This document shows positions 52,964 through 62,201 of a stretch of 64,000 nucleotides of DNA, piece after piece. Below the pieces are notes generated by a model. That model was not told the origin of the DNA. It worked only from the letters and a program-made list of their open reading frames with translations, and made no database searches. Source of the stretch: an uncultured bacterium (GTDB lineage Bacteria; Bacillota; Clostridia; Lachnospirales; Lachnospiraceae); contig CANRVD010000004.1 in the NCBI GenBank assembly GCA_947643145.1, positions 38,477-102,476 of the forward strand. The letters are read 5' to 3'. The position numbers and the translations under genes are program-made. Numbering within the stretch: the stretch's first letter is position 1; each line of letters opens with the position of its first letter.

Positions 52964-55744
52964 CTACTCTTCAAAAACAGGTTCTGGTGTTATCAGCGGT
53001 TCATTAGACGGCTGTGGTGGTTCCTCATCTCCCGGCCTTGGCGTTGCGCTGGTATCCGGTAAATTTTCCAAATATGCTACCGCATTTTTTAACAGCTTCT
53101 TTAAGTTCTTATATTCTCCATAATTCTTACAAGCCTCTACTGCCTCTTCTGCTGCTGCAATCAGATCTTCTGCATTTGCAGGCCTATAATCATATAGTTT
53201 TAATTTTCTAATCCGTGCTTTCGCTAACTTAATCCGTGTCTGCTTCTTTTGCTCCTCCCTTGCTTCTCTCGAAGCCTTTTCCTGCTCTTTTGCCAGTACC
53301 TCATTTTCTTCTTTTCGATACTTCTCATATGCCTTGGCTATCTTTTCCCATTCTATGGTATCATCCTTTAAAGAATCATATTTATTCTTCGCCCGGGTAG
53401 CATACGACTTACGCAAATCATCATCCTCCATGGCAGAAATCAGATTACGCAGATTTTCGTAACTTTCTTCTAATTTATAGTAATCCTCCAGATTCTTAAT
53501 TGTCATTGCCTCAAATGCCTTTAATTTCTTAAGAACTGTCTTTCCGTATTGTGCATCCTCTAAGAGGGCAGCATACTCGGCCTTCTCTGCCAAAATCAGG
53601 GTTGAAAAATAATCCTTGCCTGCTACACGTTTATTCGTGCCGCGGGATTCTGTCCCTGAAACAAGATTTCCCGTACCGTCATATTTTGCAAGACATATTG
53701 TCTCCGGCATATAGAAATCCAATGGCTCCAGCTTCGTATGTATCTTGTCCATGTAATTTTTCCAGATTTTACCGGAAATAGCAGCACCGCTTGCTCCAGG
53801 CATCGCCCTCGGCGTATCATATCCTGCCCAGACAACGGTTGTATAATATTTCGTATAACCGCAAAACCAAACATCCTTGCTGGAATTAGTCGTACCTGTC
53901 TTTCCTGCACAAATTTGCTTATTTTCCAGCTTAAGCGAACGCCCAGTACCATATGGCTCCTTAAAGACACCTTTTAAAACATCCGTCATAAGCCATGCCG
54001 CATCCTCCGAATATACCTGACTCTTTTCTTCTGAATTTTTGTAAACTGCACCGTCTGAGACATGCTCAATTTTTTTGATACAGGTTCTGTCACTATAGCT
54101 TCCCCCATTTGCCAATGCAGAATACGCCTTTGCCATATCAACAACACGTACTCCTTCTGTAAAGCCACCTAAGGAAAGTGCAAGGTTATCATTATCTACA
54201 TAGCTCAAATTATGAAAATGCATTTTATCCAAAAAAGACATTCCAAACTTTGGAGTAAGCTTTTGCAGCACCTGCCATGCTACAGTATTTAAAGAACGTG
54301 CCACTGCTTCACGGATATGCACATTGCCATAATAAGAACCACCGGAATTCTTTGGTCCATTTTCAATCTGATGGTCATTTACAACCGTTGCTGGCGAAAA
54401 AGCACCTGATTCAAAGCCTGGTGTGTAATCCATTAAAGGCTTAATGGAGCTTCCCGGCTGCCTTGCGGAAAGATATGCCCTGTTATACGCATCCTTTGTT
54501 CCACGTCCGCCAACAATGGCAACCACATAATTTGTCTCATTGTCCACACAGACTGCTGCTCCCTGCAGTGCATATTTTCCACTGTCCTTATTCTTTTCTT
54601 TATTATAGGCAAGGCCTTCATTAACTGATTTCTGCAGTTTCTTCTGCTTATTCATATCAATGGAAGTATAAAGCCTGTAACCGCCGGAACGGATTTCATT
54701 ACATTTCCGGCTATACACTTCACTGTAATTTTCCTTGTATTCCTCATAATCCTTTTTATCCGTAAAGGTATACTGAAATTTAAATTCTTCCTTTTCCATC
54801 AAAGCCAGAGCAGCACAGTGTATGGCATAGCTTGTGATATAGCTTTCGTTCGTTCCGTCTTCTGCAATCTGCAATACCTTAATTTTCTTTTTTATGGAGG
54901 CAGTGTACTCTTTCTTCGTAATCGCTCCCTCATCATACATAGTTTTTAATACTGAATTTCGCTTATTCAAGGCATTTTCCGGATTGGCCACTGGATCGTA
55001 GCGGGACGGATTGTTGGACAACCCAATCAATATGGCTGCCTCATGCGGCTCTAAATCCGCACAGTTCTTTCCAAAATAATACTGGCTTGCTGCTTCTACG
55101 CCATAGCACCGATTTCCATAGAAGTTACTGTTACAATAGAATTCCATTATCTTATCTTTTGAAAATTTCGCTTCTACTGCTGGCGCCAAAAGAATTTCTG
55201 TTATTTTTCTGATAAAATTCTGGTCCTGTGTCAAGAGATTATTTTTGATGACCTGCTGGGTAATCGTACTTCCACCCTGCGTAATCTGCATATTATGCTT
55301 TAAAAGAGCAACTCCGGCACGGAGAGTTGCCAGAACATCTACACCTGCATGTGTCTTAAAACGCTTGTCTTCCACTGCGATGTAACCGTTATAGAGATAA
55401 GGAGAAATATTCTGAATTTCAACATACGTATACCGCCCGGTATTCACCGAACCTACTTCATTCCCCTTCGCATCAAAAACAACGGTATCTTCACTCATAA
55501 TAAAATCATCTTCGCTCATATTAACCAGTTTGTCAAAAGCCACCTCTCTTGCTTCTGTAAACATAGGAAGTACTTTTACATAGACACAAATTCCGGCAAT
55601 CATACATATGACTAAAATAGAGGAAAGTATTCCAAGCATTGTTCCAAAAACCTGTGAAAGCACGCCCAGATAACCTCCAACCACTCCTAAAACCAGTCGG
55701 AATCCGTCAACTATCCTGCTAAAAACATTCTTTTTACCCTTCAT
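52964..55744 (-). CDS. Class A penicillin-binding protein (PBP1A-type)
   Basis: 926 aa from the ATG with GGAGG upstream. One membrane helix (about residues 33-55), glycosyltransferase GT51 domain (AVEDKRFKTHAGVDVLATLR, GGSTITQQVIKNNLLT, FYCNSNFYGNRCYGVEAA), transpeptidase domain with SxxK in ARQPGSSIKPLMDY, SLN and KTG in CAGKTGTTNSSKDVWFCGY, then a ~180-residue coiled coil and a Pro-rich acidic tail (PRPGDEEPPQPSNEPLITPE). Builds and crosslinks peptidoglycan. The coiled-coil tail is unusual and heads a run of AAA/VWA/LRR genes. Confidence 0.95.
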   Translation of the reverse strand: MKGKKNVFSRIVDGFRLVLGVVGGYLGVLSQVFGTMLGILSSILVICMIAGICVYVKVLPMFTEAREVAFDKLVNMSEDDFIMSEDTVVFDAKGNEVGSVNTGRYTYVEIQNISPYLYNGYIAVEDKRFKTHAGVDVLATLRAGVALLKHNMQITQGGSTITQQVIKNNLLTQDQNFIRKITEILLAPAVEAKFSKDKIMEFYCNSNFYGNRCYGVEAASQYYFGKNCADLEPHEAAILIGLSNNPSRYDPVANPENALNKRNSVLKTMYDEGAITKKEYTASIKKKIKVLQIAEDGTNESYITSYAIHCAALALMEKEEFKFQYTFTDKKDYEEYKENYSEVYSRKCNEIRSGGYRLYTSIDMNKQKKLQKSVNEGLAYNKEKNKDSGKYALQGAAVCVDNETNYVVAIVGGRGTKDAYNRAYLSARQPGSSIKPLMDYTPGFESGAFSPATVVNDHQIENGPKNSGGSYYGNVHIREAVARSLNTVAWQVLQKLTPKFGMSFLDKMHFHNLSYVDNDNLALSLGGFTEGVRVVDMAKAYSALANGGSYSDRTCIKKIEHVSDGAVYKNSEEKSQVYSEDAAWLMTDVLKGVFKEPYGTGRSLKLENKQICAGKTGTTNSSKDVWFCGYTKYYTTVVWAGYDTPRAMPGASGAAISGKIWKNYMDKIHTKLEPLDFYMPETICLAKYDGTGNLVSGTESRGTNKRVAGKDYFSTLILAEKAEYAALLEDAQYGKTVLKKLKAFEAMTIKNLEDYYKLEESYENLRNLISAMEDDDLRKSYATRAKNKYDSLKDDTIEWEKIAKAYEKYRKEENEVLAKEQEKASREAREEQKKQTRIKLAKARIRKLKLYDYRPANAEDLIAAAEEAVEACKNYGEYKNLKKLLKNAVAYLENLPDTSATPRPGDEEPPQPSNEPLITPEPVFEE

Positions 55745-55779
55745 ATAAAACCTCCACAAACTCTCCATCTGTCCATATT

Positions 55780-55810
55780 ATAGGTTGCAGGCTTTACAAA
55801 CAATCCTATT
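55780..55810 (-). repeat. Shared leader element, copy 3
   Basis: Minus strand AATAGGATTGTTTGTAAAGCCTGCAACCTAT, 35-65 bases before the PBP start. ATAGG...CCTAT can pair. Related to 6610-6646 and 44621-44655. Confidence 0.5.
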
Positions 55811-55995
55811 ATCATAAATGCATACTGCATGTCTAAAAGCAGCAGCTGACTGCAACGCATACATCTCTTATTATACGTCTTTAGGCAGTTTTTTTCAAGT
55901 TTTCGTTGTGGATTCCATTCGACAAATAGAAAAGTCAAAAACCGGATTACTCAAAATACTGTCAGGCTTGGTTATGGTCTCTTATAAATTAAAAG
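55811..55995. other. Non-coding region upstream of the PBP gene
   Basis: Together with the leader element and terminator on either side this makes a ~350-bp gap. I see no gene; the PBP operon promoter is expected here on the minus strand but no confident -35/-10 pair stands out. Confidence 0.4.
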
Positions 55996-56028
55996 ACAGC
56001 GGTAAATCTGTGATAGTTTTACCGCTGT
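55996..56028 (-). terminator. Terminator after the DUF6273/LRR gene
   Basis: ACAGCGGTAAA / TTTACCGCTGT, 11-bp perfect stem with 11-nt loop; the minus strand continues CTTTTAATTT. Confidence 0.75.
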
Positions 56029-56093
56029 TTAGTGCTGTTTTATTATAGCTGCTATTTAGTGCTTCGGCTGTTAAATCTCATTCTTATTCCAAT

Positions 56094-57413
56094 CTACGCC
56101 TTTATTACCTGTTTCTTTCCTGTCACACCTTTTTTCTTTAACAGTTTTTTATAGGTAGACAGTTTTTTCTTCGGCACCTTAAATGTTGCATTTTTATGCA
56201 GCTTTGCAAATGCATTGCTTTTCACACTGCTGCTCGTCAGTTTTGTCGTTTTAATCGTAATACTGTTTAGCTTTGCACACCCGTAAAATGCATTTTTTCC
56301 TATGGTTTTAATATTTTTCCCTATGGTTACTTTTTTTAACTTCTTACAGTTCTTAAATGCATTTGCCTTAATCGACGTAACCTGATAACGCACGCCTTTG
56401 ATTGTAACGGCAGCTGGTATTGCAGCTGATGTAATCTTTTTGTTTTTCGGTGCAGTATAGGATACCTCTTTTTTTGATGCGCTGGAATTTACAGGCGTAT
56501 ATACAGCCCCGGTTGAATCTTTTAATTTTGTATTATTATCTGCTGGTGATGATGGAGTAACCGGTGAATCTTTTATTTCTATCGGACTCGGCCTGTTTCC
56601 ATCTCCTACACTTTTTCCAAGCGAATTTACTGTACCTGCTTTACTCCATACAGAAGATGAAAGCTTAATATGCAACGCAGGACGTACAGCACGGTTATCT
56701 ATGACAACCTTACCACCATCTGCAGAGCCGTAACCAGCATCACTCACATTTGCGGCACTGTATAAATTACTTCCCGATGACCGCAGCCACCATAAACCAT
56801 TGCCAGTGTAATTCTCAACACTGCTGCTAAAAGCTCCCTTTCCCTTCACGTAATCTGTATTTTTTGCACATCTTGAATCACTATTTTCATTAAATGTTGA
56901 ATGGAAGCCATAAACCGGATCACTGGCTTCTGCAATCGAGAGCAGATATACCTTATCCGATGTATTCTTTCCAGCACCTGTTTTATAATAAGGATTCGCC
57001 TCATTCTCGACAGTTGTGGTTCGGATGGCTGCCTGTTCTGCCGAACTGAATGCATTCTGATAAAAACTACTATTCAGCCATGCACGAAGAAAACATTTTT
57101 CCCATGTAATCTCTATAGATTCTGTATGATAGAACTGACAGTCCAAATTCTGGTCTGCCAGCAAAAAAGCATCATCACCATCTACAGAAAGTACTCGCCA
57201 CTTAATGGCCTCTTTTACTGCTTTGCTGCTTTGTCTGTAAAATCCAAACCAGATACAGTCCCATGTGGTAACACCATCACTGTCTATTACCGGGTTGCTA
57301 AGGTCATATCCGGCTGCATTTGCTTTGGTATTGTCAGCAGACTTTCCCCATATAGCAGTAATCACAAGAAGCAGGCTAAGAACCGATGCAAAAATTCGTT
57401 TTGTATTTTTCAT
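56094..57413 (-). CDS. Secreted DUF6273 protein with C-terminal LRR_5 repeats
   Basis: 439 aa with signal peptide (IFASVLSLLLVITAIWGKSA). DUF6273-like domain at about 35-260: WDCIWFGFYRQSSK, IKWRVLSVDGDDAFLLADQN, FLRAWLNSSFYQNAFSSAEQ, DKVYLLSIAEASDPVYGF, LWWLRSSGSN, VRPALHIKLSS. A Ser/Pro linker, then BspA-type repeats (VRYQVTSIKANAFKNCKKLK, KVTIGKNIKTIGKNAFYGCA) and a Lys-rich end. Cell-surface or secreted; DUF6273 is lectin-like in fold in some views, but the ligand is unknown. No sortase motif. Confidence 0.85.
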   Translation of the reverse strand: MKNTKRIFASVLSLLLVITAIWGKSADNTKANAAGYDLSNPVIDSDGVTTWDCIWFGFYRQSSKAVKEAIKWRVLSVDGDDAFLLADQNLDCQFYHTESIEITWEKCFLRAWLNSSFYQNAFSSAEQAAIRTTTVENEANPYYKTGAGKNTSDKVYLLSIAEASDPVYGFHSTFNENSDSRCAKNTDYVKGKGAFSSSVENYTGNGLWWLRSSGSNLYSAANVSDAGYGSADGGKVVIDNRAVRPALHIKLSSSVWSKAGTVNSLGKSVGDGNRPSPIEIKDSPVTPSSPADNNTKLKDSTGAVYTPVNSSASKKEVSYTAPKNKKITSAAIPAAVTIKGVRYQVTSIKANAFKNCKKLKKVTIGKNIKTIGKNAFYGCAKLNSITIKTTKLTSSSVKSNAFAKLHKNATFKVPKKKLSTYKKLLKKKGVTGKKQVIKA

Positions 57414-57535
57414 AAACTTATTTCTCCTCCTAACATACAATACTATTCACCAAGTATATAGTGTATCATACCTGCCTCTTATCTGTCAAAATATCTTCCC
57501 TTTTGCATTGGAAGACGACGCAATGATTTATTTTA

Positions 57536-59164
57536 TTAATTACTGCTAATGCGTTTAAACATCTCCATGTCACGAAGAATATCGCTTCCTTCCATTGTCA
57601 GACTCAGAAATTTCTGCTGGCCGGCCAGATGTCCGTTCAAAAACACTTCCTGCTCATATGCCATACGAGCCTGTGCTTTTTTCATCGCCCTTTCTGCCTG
57701 CTCCTCCATCAACTCATCCATCCTTTCCTGACGTTTTTCCCACCAGGATTTTTCATCTTTCACACGGCCAGAAGTGCTGCCAGGCCCGGATGTACCTACA
57801 CTCTGCCCAATATGTTCTTCAATGGATGCACCAAATTTCTCCACATAAACACTTCCCGACGCACCCGGCCATCCAAAAAACGGATTGCGCACAGACCTGT
57901 TTTCTACTGTATATCCCAATACCCACGCTTCGTAATCCTCATCATTTTTCATCTGTTCCCATCCTGCATCTGTGATGGAGATAATTTCTTTGTCATATCT
58001 TCTGGTGGCATCAAATGGTATACTTTTTAGCAGGCCATTGATAAAACTCTTATATTCCTCCATCGTCATATCTTCTCTGGAAACATTGTCCACACCATTC
58101 TTTTTGATTACAGCCTTTCCAGCCTGCACCTGTGCATCCACATGTGACGCATCTTTCGGATATTTTCTTTTGTACTGGTCGACAACACTTTCGGGCTTTT
58201 CTACTTCTTTATCTCTTAAAAATGCTGTTTCTGTCTGATCGCTCTTGGTTTCCTGCTCCTGCAATTTTCTCTTTTCGGCACTTTCCTGTAAAATCTGAAT
58301 GTATTTAACACGGCGTTCCCGTTTCTTTGCCTGCTCCGCCTCAATCTGCTCCAACTCCTCCTTTGTAGGGCCAGTGATTCTTCCAGGGCTGGTAACCGTA
58401 CAGTTCCGCACATCTCCATTTTCATCTAAATCAAATACATAGCTTTTTCCTGCCTGATATTCTGCCACATTATAACCGTAAGATGCTGCCACTGTATTAT
58501 CCCAACGGTCATAATCCTCCTTCCATTCCTGCAGCTTTGTGATAATCTGCCTTGCATAGTCAGGATCTGCATCCATTTTCTGCTGCAGACTCTCCGGTAT
58601 AAGAATTGCAATCCGCCCAGAGCCTACACTACTGTAATTTCTCTGCAAATCACCACGTGTCTGCGGCGGATTTGCTCCTTCAGGTTTCCAGTTATTTAAG
58701 GCATCTGCACTTGTATTTTTGTCAAAATACTTCCAAAAAGGAAAATCATTTCTCTGCCAGTTACCAGAAGCAATATTGGCATTTCCCACATGGGTTATCA
58801 CCTCATATCGCAAAAAGGCATCCTCAAAATTCGTTGCCCCCACTTTTCCGGTGCTATATGCCCTGCTAATGTTTGAAATATAGTCCATAGAATCTGTCAT
58901 TTTCTTTGCATAGGCTGACTGAAAGGCACTAGCTGCCGCTTTATCCGTTATTTTGCTAATGCGTTCCTCATAAGACTCACCCATATAAGTTCCAACACCA
59001 GTTGTCCTCACTTCATTCCTCTTTTTCAAGGCTGCATCTTTCTCTACTGCTTTTTTCCCGGCAATTTCCATAAAATTACCATCTTCATTCTTCTCTGTCA
59101 TTATATCGGTACGGCTGACAAAGCCATACTCCCATAATTTACCTTCTACTCCAAAAATACTCAT
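57536..59164 (-). CDS. DUF6033-like protein of unknown function
   Basis: 542 aa, no signal peptide or membrane segment. An N-terminal helical region (MSIFGVEGKLWEYGFVSRTD) is followed by SGRIAILIPESLQQKMDADP, a long Glu/Lys-rich helix (EELEQIEAEQAKKRERRVKY), and a C-terminal block ITDAGWEQMKNDEDYEAWVL then GYTVENRSVRNPFFGWPG, which matches my recollection of the DUF6033 family of Lachnospiraceae. A second coiled coil closes it. Two related IPES/ITDAGWEQM-type blocks hint at an internal duplication. Lies beyond the GHKL/LytTR genes on the same strand and could be their target. Confidence 0.7.
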   Translation of the reverse strand: MSIFGVEGKLWEYGFVSRTDIMTEKNEDGNFMEIAGKKAVEKDAALKKRNEVRTTGVGTYMGESYEERISKITDKAAASAFQSAYAKKMTDSMDYISNISRAYSTGKVGATNFEDAFLRYEVITHVGNANIASGNWQRNDFPFWKYFDKNTSADALNNWKPEGANPPQTRGDLQRNYSSVGSGRIAILIPESLQQKMDADPDYARQIITKLQEWKEDYDRWDNTVAASYGYNVAEYQAGKSYVFDLDENGDVRNCTVTSPGRITGPTKEELEQIEAEQAKKRERRVKYIQILQESAEKRKLQEQETKSDQTETAFLRDKEVEKPESVVDQYKRKYPKDASHVDAQVQAGKAVIKKNGVDNVSREDMTMEEYKSFINGLLKSIPFDATRRYDKEIISITDAGWEQMKNDEDYEAWVLGYTVENRSVRNPFFGWPGASGSVYVEKFGASIEEHIGQSVGTSGPGSTSGRVKDEKSWWEKRQERMDELMEEQAERAMKKAQARMAYEQEVFLNGHLAGQQKFLSLTMEGSDILRDMEMFKRISSN

Positions 59165-59274
59165 ATCAATCCTCTTTTCTACGCTGCTTTTAATGACTCA
59201 GCTTCGCTGAGGCTATGCATAAAGCAACTTTGTGTCAAACAGCGTACAGACACAAATTGCCCATACTCTAAGCT

Positions 59275-59302
59275 CTGGTTCTTCTGTCGTTCAGAACCAG
59301 CC
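59275..59302. promoter_or_regulatory. Hairpin between the GHKL kinase and DUF6033-like genes
   Basis: CTGGTTCT-tctgtcgttc-AGAACCAG, 8-bp perfect stem in the 178-bp gap; no T-run on the minus strand. A second small stem CTCAGC-ttc-GCTGAG lies nearer the DUF6033-like start. Confidence 0.35.
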
Positions 59303-59342
59303 ATGCCCTCTTTACAAAAAGTCCAGGCATATTTTACCATTT

Positions 59343-60851
59343 TCAGCTAAAACTATCTGATGGGAATCTTTCATTTTTCATCATTATGGACAGAATGAAC
59401 ACCCTGCCCTTAACCATAAAATCCATTGTCCCATGATATTTCTCTACTGTATTTTTAATATTGGAAAGCCCCATCCCATGATTTTCCTTATCCGGTTTAT
59501 CCGTTATGGGAAATTCCTTCTGTGGCTTTCGTACCAGTTTTCCGTCAAAGCTGTTCTCCACCGTAAACACCAGAAGGTTGCCTTTCTGCATAGAAGCAAA
59601 CCGAATAAAAGCATTCGCCCCAGGCTCCTCCTCTTTTAATCTTTTGCATGCCTCGACTGCATTGTCCACCGCATTGCCAAGAATAATTCCTATGTCATAG
59701 CTGTGGATTTTCAAATCCTGCGGAAACAGCAGCTTATCTGTATCCATTTCCAAATCCGGAATCAGGCGCACTGCCTCATGATATTTCATGTTAAGCAGGG
59801 TATCCGCTACCGTATTTCCCGTCCTGAAACGCATATCCAGCCTGTCAAATGCCTGGTCTAAATCTGACAGGTATTCCTGAAGTTCCCCCTTTTCTTCCAA
59901 AAAGCACTCTTTTTCTTTGGAAAGCTGCCCAATTATGGCAAGAGTATTTTTCATATCGTGTTTCATCCCCCGTATTTCAGTATAGATGCGCTCCATTTCC
60001 TCCATGTGTTCCTGCAGGCTGCTTACCTGATTTTGCAGAATTACCCTTTCGCTCTTCGCCTTGTTTCGATATATCATATCCTGAAACAACGTTACCCCAT
60101 ACAAAATAGAAAGCAGGGATAGCAGAAGGATTGCAGGAAGTACAAAAATCAGTATAGGATACCTGTCATACAGCATTTTAGGAACTTTATCCTCCAGCGT
60201 GACCATGATAATCCGCAGCAGCAGACAAATGAACAGCCCGGCAGCAGCGGGAGTAAGGAGAAACAGCAGCTCTGTCCTACGGATTTCATAGTCTTTTTCC
60301 TTAAAGTCCCGCACAATCTTTCTTAGTGATACATAGAACAGCAGAGCAATCAACAGATATTGTAAAATCTGTACCACTAACAGACTGCCATTTACCGTCA
60401 GAATAAGAGCCCTGTCTGATGTAAACATCCCTTTCCCCACACACCAGTTCCATACAGCAATCACACCATCTCCTATTTTCGAAAACAAAATGACAGCCGC
60501 ATATTTGCTAAGGTCTGTAACTGCCTGAAAAGCTGCTAAAAGAAAAACCGAAACAGGACGCAGCGCCTTATAAAAGCACATGGCAAGGGCAAATAAAAGG
60601 CAAAGTGATACTACCAGTTTCCATACCGCCTCCCAGTAATTGTTATATCCTGCTGGCGAGATTTGATTAAATATCTCTGAAATTCCATACAGCCCTGCAG
60701 TATACAAAAACATTACACACAGGTCATTCCACCTGTTTTTCCATCTGCTTTCCAGAAAGCTCCCTAAAAAATACTGCAGGCAATATCCCTGAAACAGAAT
60801 GACTATCATATATAACAACTCCAACACCCTATACACTGGATATCCCCCCAT
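59343..60851 (-). CDS. GHKL sensor histidine kinase (AgrC-like)
   Basis: 502 aa. About seven membrane helices (residues ~10-260), a coiled coil, phospho-acceptor region RGMKHDMKNTLAIIGQLS (His near 302), N box IILGNAVDNAVEACKRL and G box NHGMGLSNIKNTVEKYHG of the HATPase_c_5 type. Such kinases usually sense peptides. It overlaps the LytTR regulator by 23 bp if the ATG is used; a GTG five codons in, with GGGGGGAT upstream, is an alternative start at 60836. No agrB/agrD-like genes are adjacent. Confidence 0.9.
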   Translation of the reverse strand: MGGYPVYRVLELLYMIVILFQGYCLQYFLGSFLESRWKNRWNDLCVMFLYTAGLYGISEIFNQISPAGYNNYWEAVWKLVVSLCLLFALAMCFYKALRPVSVFLLAAFQAVTDLSKYAAVILFSKIGDGVIAVWNWCVGKGMFTSDRALILTVNGSLLVVQILQYLLIALLFYVSLRKIVRDFKEKDYEIRRTELLFLLTPAAAGLFICLLLRIIMVTLEDKVPKMLYDRYPILIFVLPAILLLSLLSILYGVTLFQDMIYRNKAKSERVILQNQVSSLQEHMEEMERIYTEIRGMKHDMKNTLAIIGQLSKEKECFLEEKGELQEYLSDLDQAFDRLDMRFRTGNTVADTLLNMKYHEAVRLIPDLEMDTDKLLFPQDLKIHSYDIGIILGNAVDNAVEACKRLKEEEPGANAFIRFASMQKGNLLVFTVENSFDGKLVRKPQKEFPITDKPDKENHGMGLSNIKNTVEKYHGTMDFMVKGRVFILSIMMKNERFPSDSFS

Positions 60852-61533
60852 CCCGCAGGTACCACATATATGCCTTTACAAAATCCCCATACTTTTTCTT
60901 GGTCAGATAAATTGTATCGCCGTTTGTAATCGTAATGCTGTCATTGTCATATTCCGTAATATGTGCCATATTCACAAGATATGCCCGGTGGCAGCGGTAG
61001 AAATCTTCCCCAAGCTGTCCTTCCAGTTCTTCCATTGTCGCATAAATTTCTATCGAATCTTTCGACCTGGCAGTATGAATTTCCACCTTTTTCGCCCTGC
61101 TCTCAATATATAAAATGTCAGCCTGATTAAGTGTGAGATTTCTCTTTTTAATAAAGAGCACCCGCTTTTCCTTCTTTTTTGCCACTTCCCCGGCTGCCCG
61201 TTCCAGCACCTCCCTGAATTTATTTTCATCCACAGGTTTTAACAGATACTGAAATGCATACAAATCAAGCGCGTCAAACACATATTCCCTGTTGCCTGTG
61301 ACAAAGATTAGAACAACATCATCCTGATTTTCCCGCAGTCTCCTCGCCGTTTCAATACCATCCATGCCATCCATCCTTATGTCAAGAAAAACGATGTCAA
61401 ACCGTTTTCCTGCCCCTAGCAGTTCCTCTCCTGTGGCATAGGATTCCAAAGAACAGTCCGGTATCTGCATTTCTATCAGGCTGTCCATCTGCTCCCTTAT
61501 CACTTTGTCATCATCTACTACTGCGATATTCAA
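60829..61533 (-). CDS. LytTR response regulator
   Basis: 234 aa, starting at TTG (61531-61533) with GAGGTGAT upstream. Receiver domain: VVDDDKVIREQMDSLIEMQI, acceptor Asp in FDIVFLDIRMDGMDGIETAR (about residue 51), Lys in FQYLLKPVDENKFREVL. The LytTR DNA-binding domain has LFIKKRNLTLNQADILYIES and FYRCHRAYLVNMAHITEYDN. Partner of the overlapping GHKL kinase; targets typically carry two 9-bp direct repeats, not identified here. Confidence 0.93.
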   Translation of the reverse strand: MNIAVVDDDKVIREQMDSLIEMQIPDCSLESYATGEELLGAGKRFDIVFLDIRMDGMDGIETARRLRENQDDVVLIFVTGNREYVFDALDLYAFQYLLKPVDENKFREVLERAAGEVAKKKEKRVLFIKKRNLTLNQADILYIESRAKKVEIHTARSKDSIEIYATMEELEGQLGEDFYRCHRAYLVNMAHITEYDNDSITITNGDTIYLTKKKYGDFVKAYMWYLRDGGISSV

Positions 61534-61775
61534 AATTTATCACCTCGAATCTTATAAAGGCATAAATAAGTTACAAATAATCAACAGCCATCCTGCTGAT
61601 TCATCGTACTTCTTGCATTAATTATATCGGCAAAAAATATCTGTTTTGAGGAAATATGGAATGAATCGCCTGGTTTTTTGGAACGAAAGGTAATGAGGTA
61701 TCCCATAACTGGACTGGAGATGTATTTGGAGGCAGGCATAACCACTCTTTTCAAGCTGCGCAACATCAAACCGTT
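61534..61775. other. Non-coding region before the sigma gene promoter
   Basis: About 240 bp between the LytTR gene and the plus-strand promoter. Open frames exist on the minus strand (61581-61769) but lack a ribosome site and recognisable content, so nothing is called. Confidence 0.4.
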
Positions 61776-61803
61776 TTGACAGCAATTTTAGAGTTTCTAT
61801 AAT
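61776..61803 (+). promoter_or_regulatory. Near-consensus sigma-A promoter
   Basis: TTGACA (61776-61781), 16-bp spacer, TATAAT (61798-61803). The first plus-strand gene is the sigma factor at 62202, with the MITE-like element at 61831-62108 lying in the would-be leader. Confidence 0.7.
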
Positions 61804-61830
61804 ATAGAGGATGTATTATAATCGGATAAG

Positions 61831-62108
61831 ATGATGTTAGGGTCAAAAGGTAAATTTTTGTCTATACTTCGTCAATTTGCACAAAAGAAAAAGATAACTA
61901 AGAAAGCAGAATAATCATTTTTATCTCAGGACTGTTCGAAGCCGTTGGTGCTTAAACAGCGTCGTTTGCTGTTTTATGCCCCATTACGTGCTTCGCCAAG
62001 CGAAAGCGTGTCCTGAATGAAAATTATTATACCGCTTTCTGCATTATTGTATCATTGTGCAAATTGACGAAGTCGATATGTAAATTTACCTTTTGACCTC
62101 AACATCAT
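61831..62108. mobile_element. MITE-like element with ~54-bp imperfect terminal inverted repeats
   Basis: The ends read ATGATGTT(ag/ga)GGTCAAAAGGTAAATTT ... CTTCGTCAATTTGCACAA on each arm, with about ten mismatches. Pairing resumes further in (AGAAAGC...TCAGGAC on both sides), so most of the 278 bp could fold into one long hairpin. The centre (about 70 bp) codes for nothing. Looks like a non-autonomous transposable element. Confidence 0.7.
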
Positions 62109-62201
62109 AAGATACGACTTTGAAAAGATTTTCCATAAAAATAATTATTTTCTGTCACACAGGCATGGGAGCGTTGTCTAATTAAGTAGGAGGTAAAATC
62201 T

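Noticed and set aside
61581..61769. 62-codon minus-strand frame upstream of the LytTR gene
   Set aside because: No ribosome site or family resemblance; it overlaps the plus-strand promoter region.
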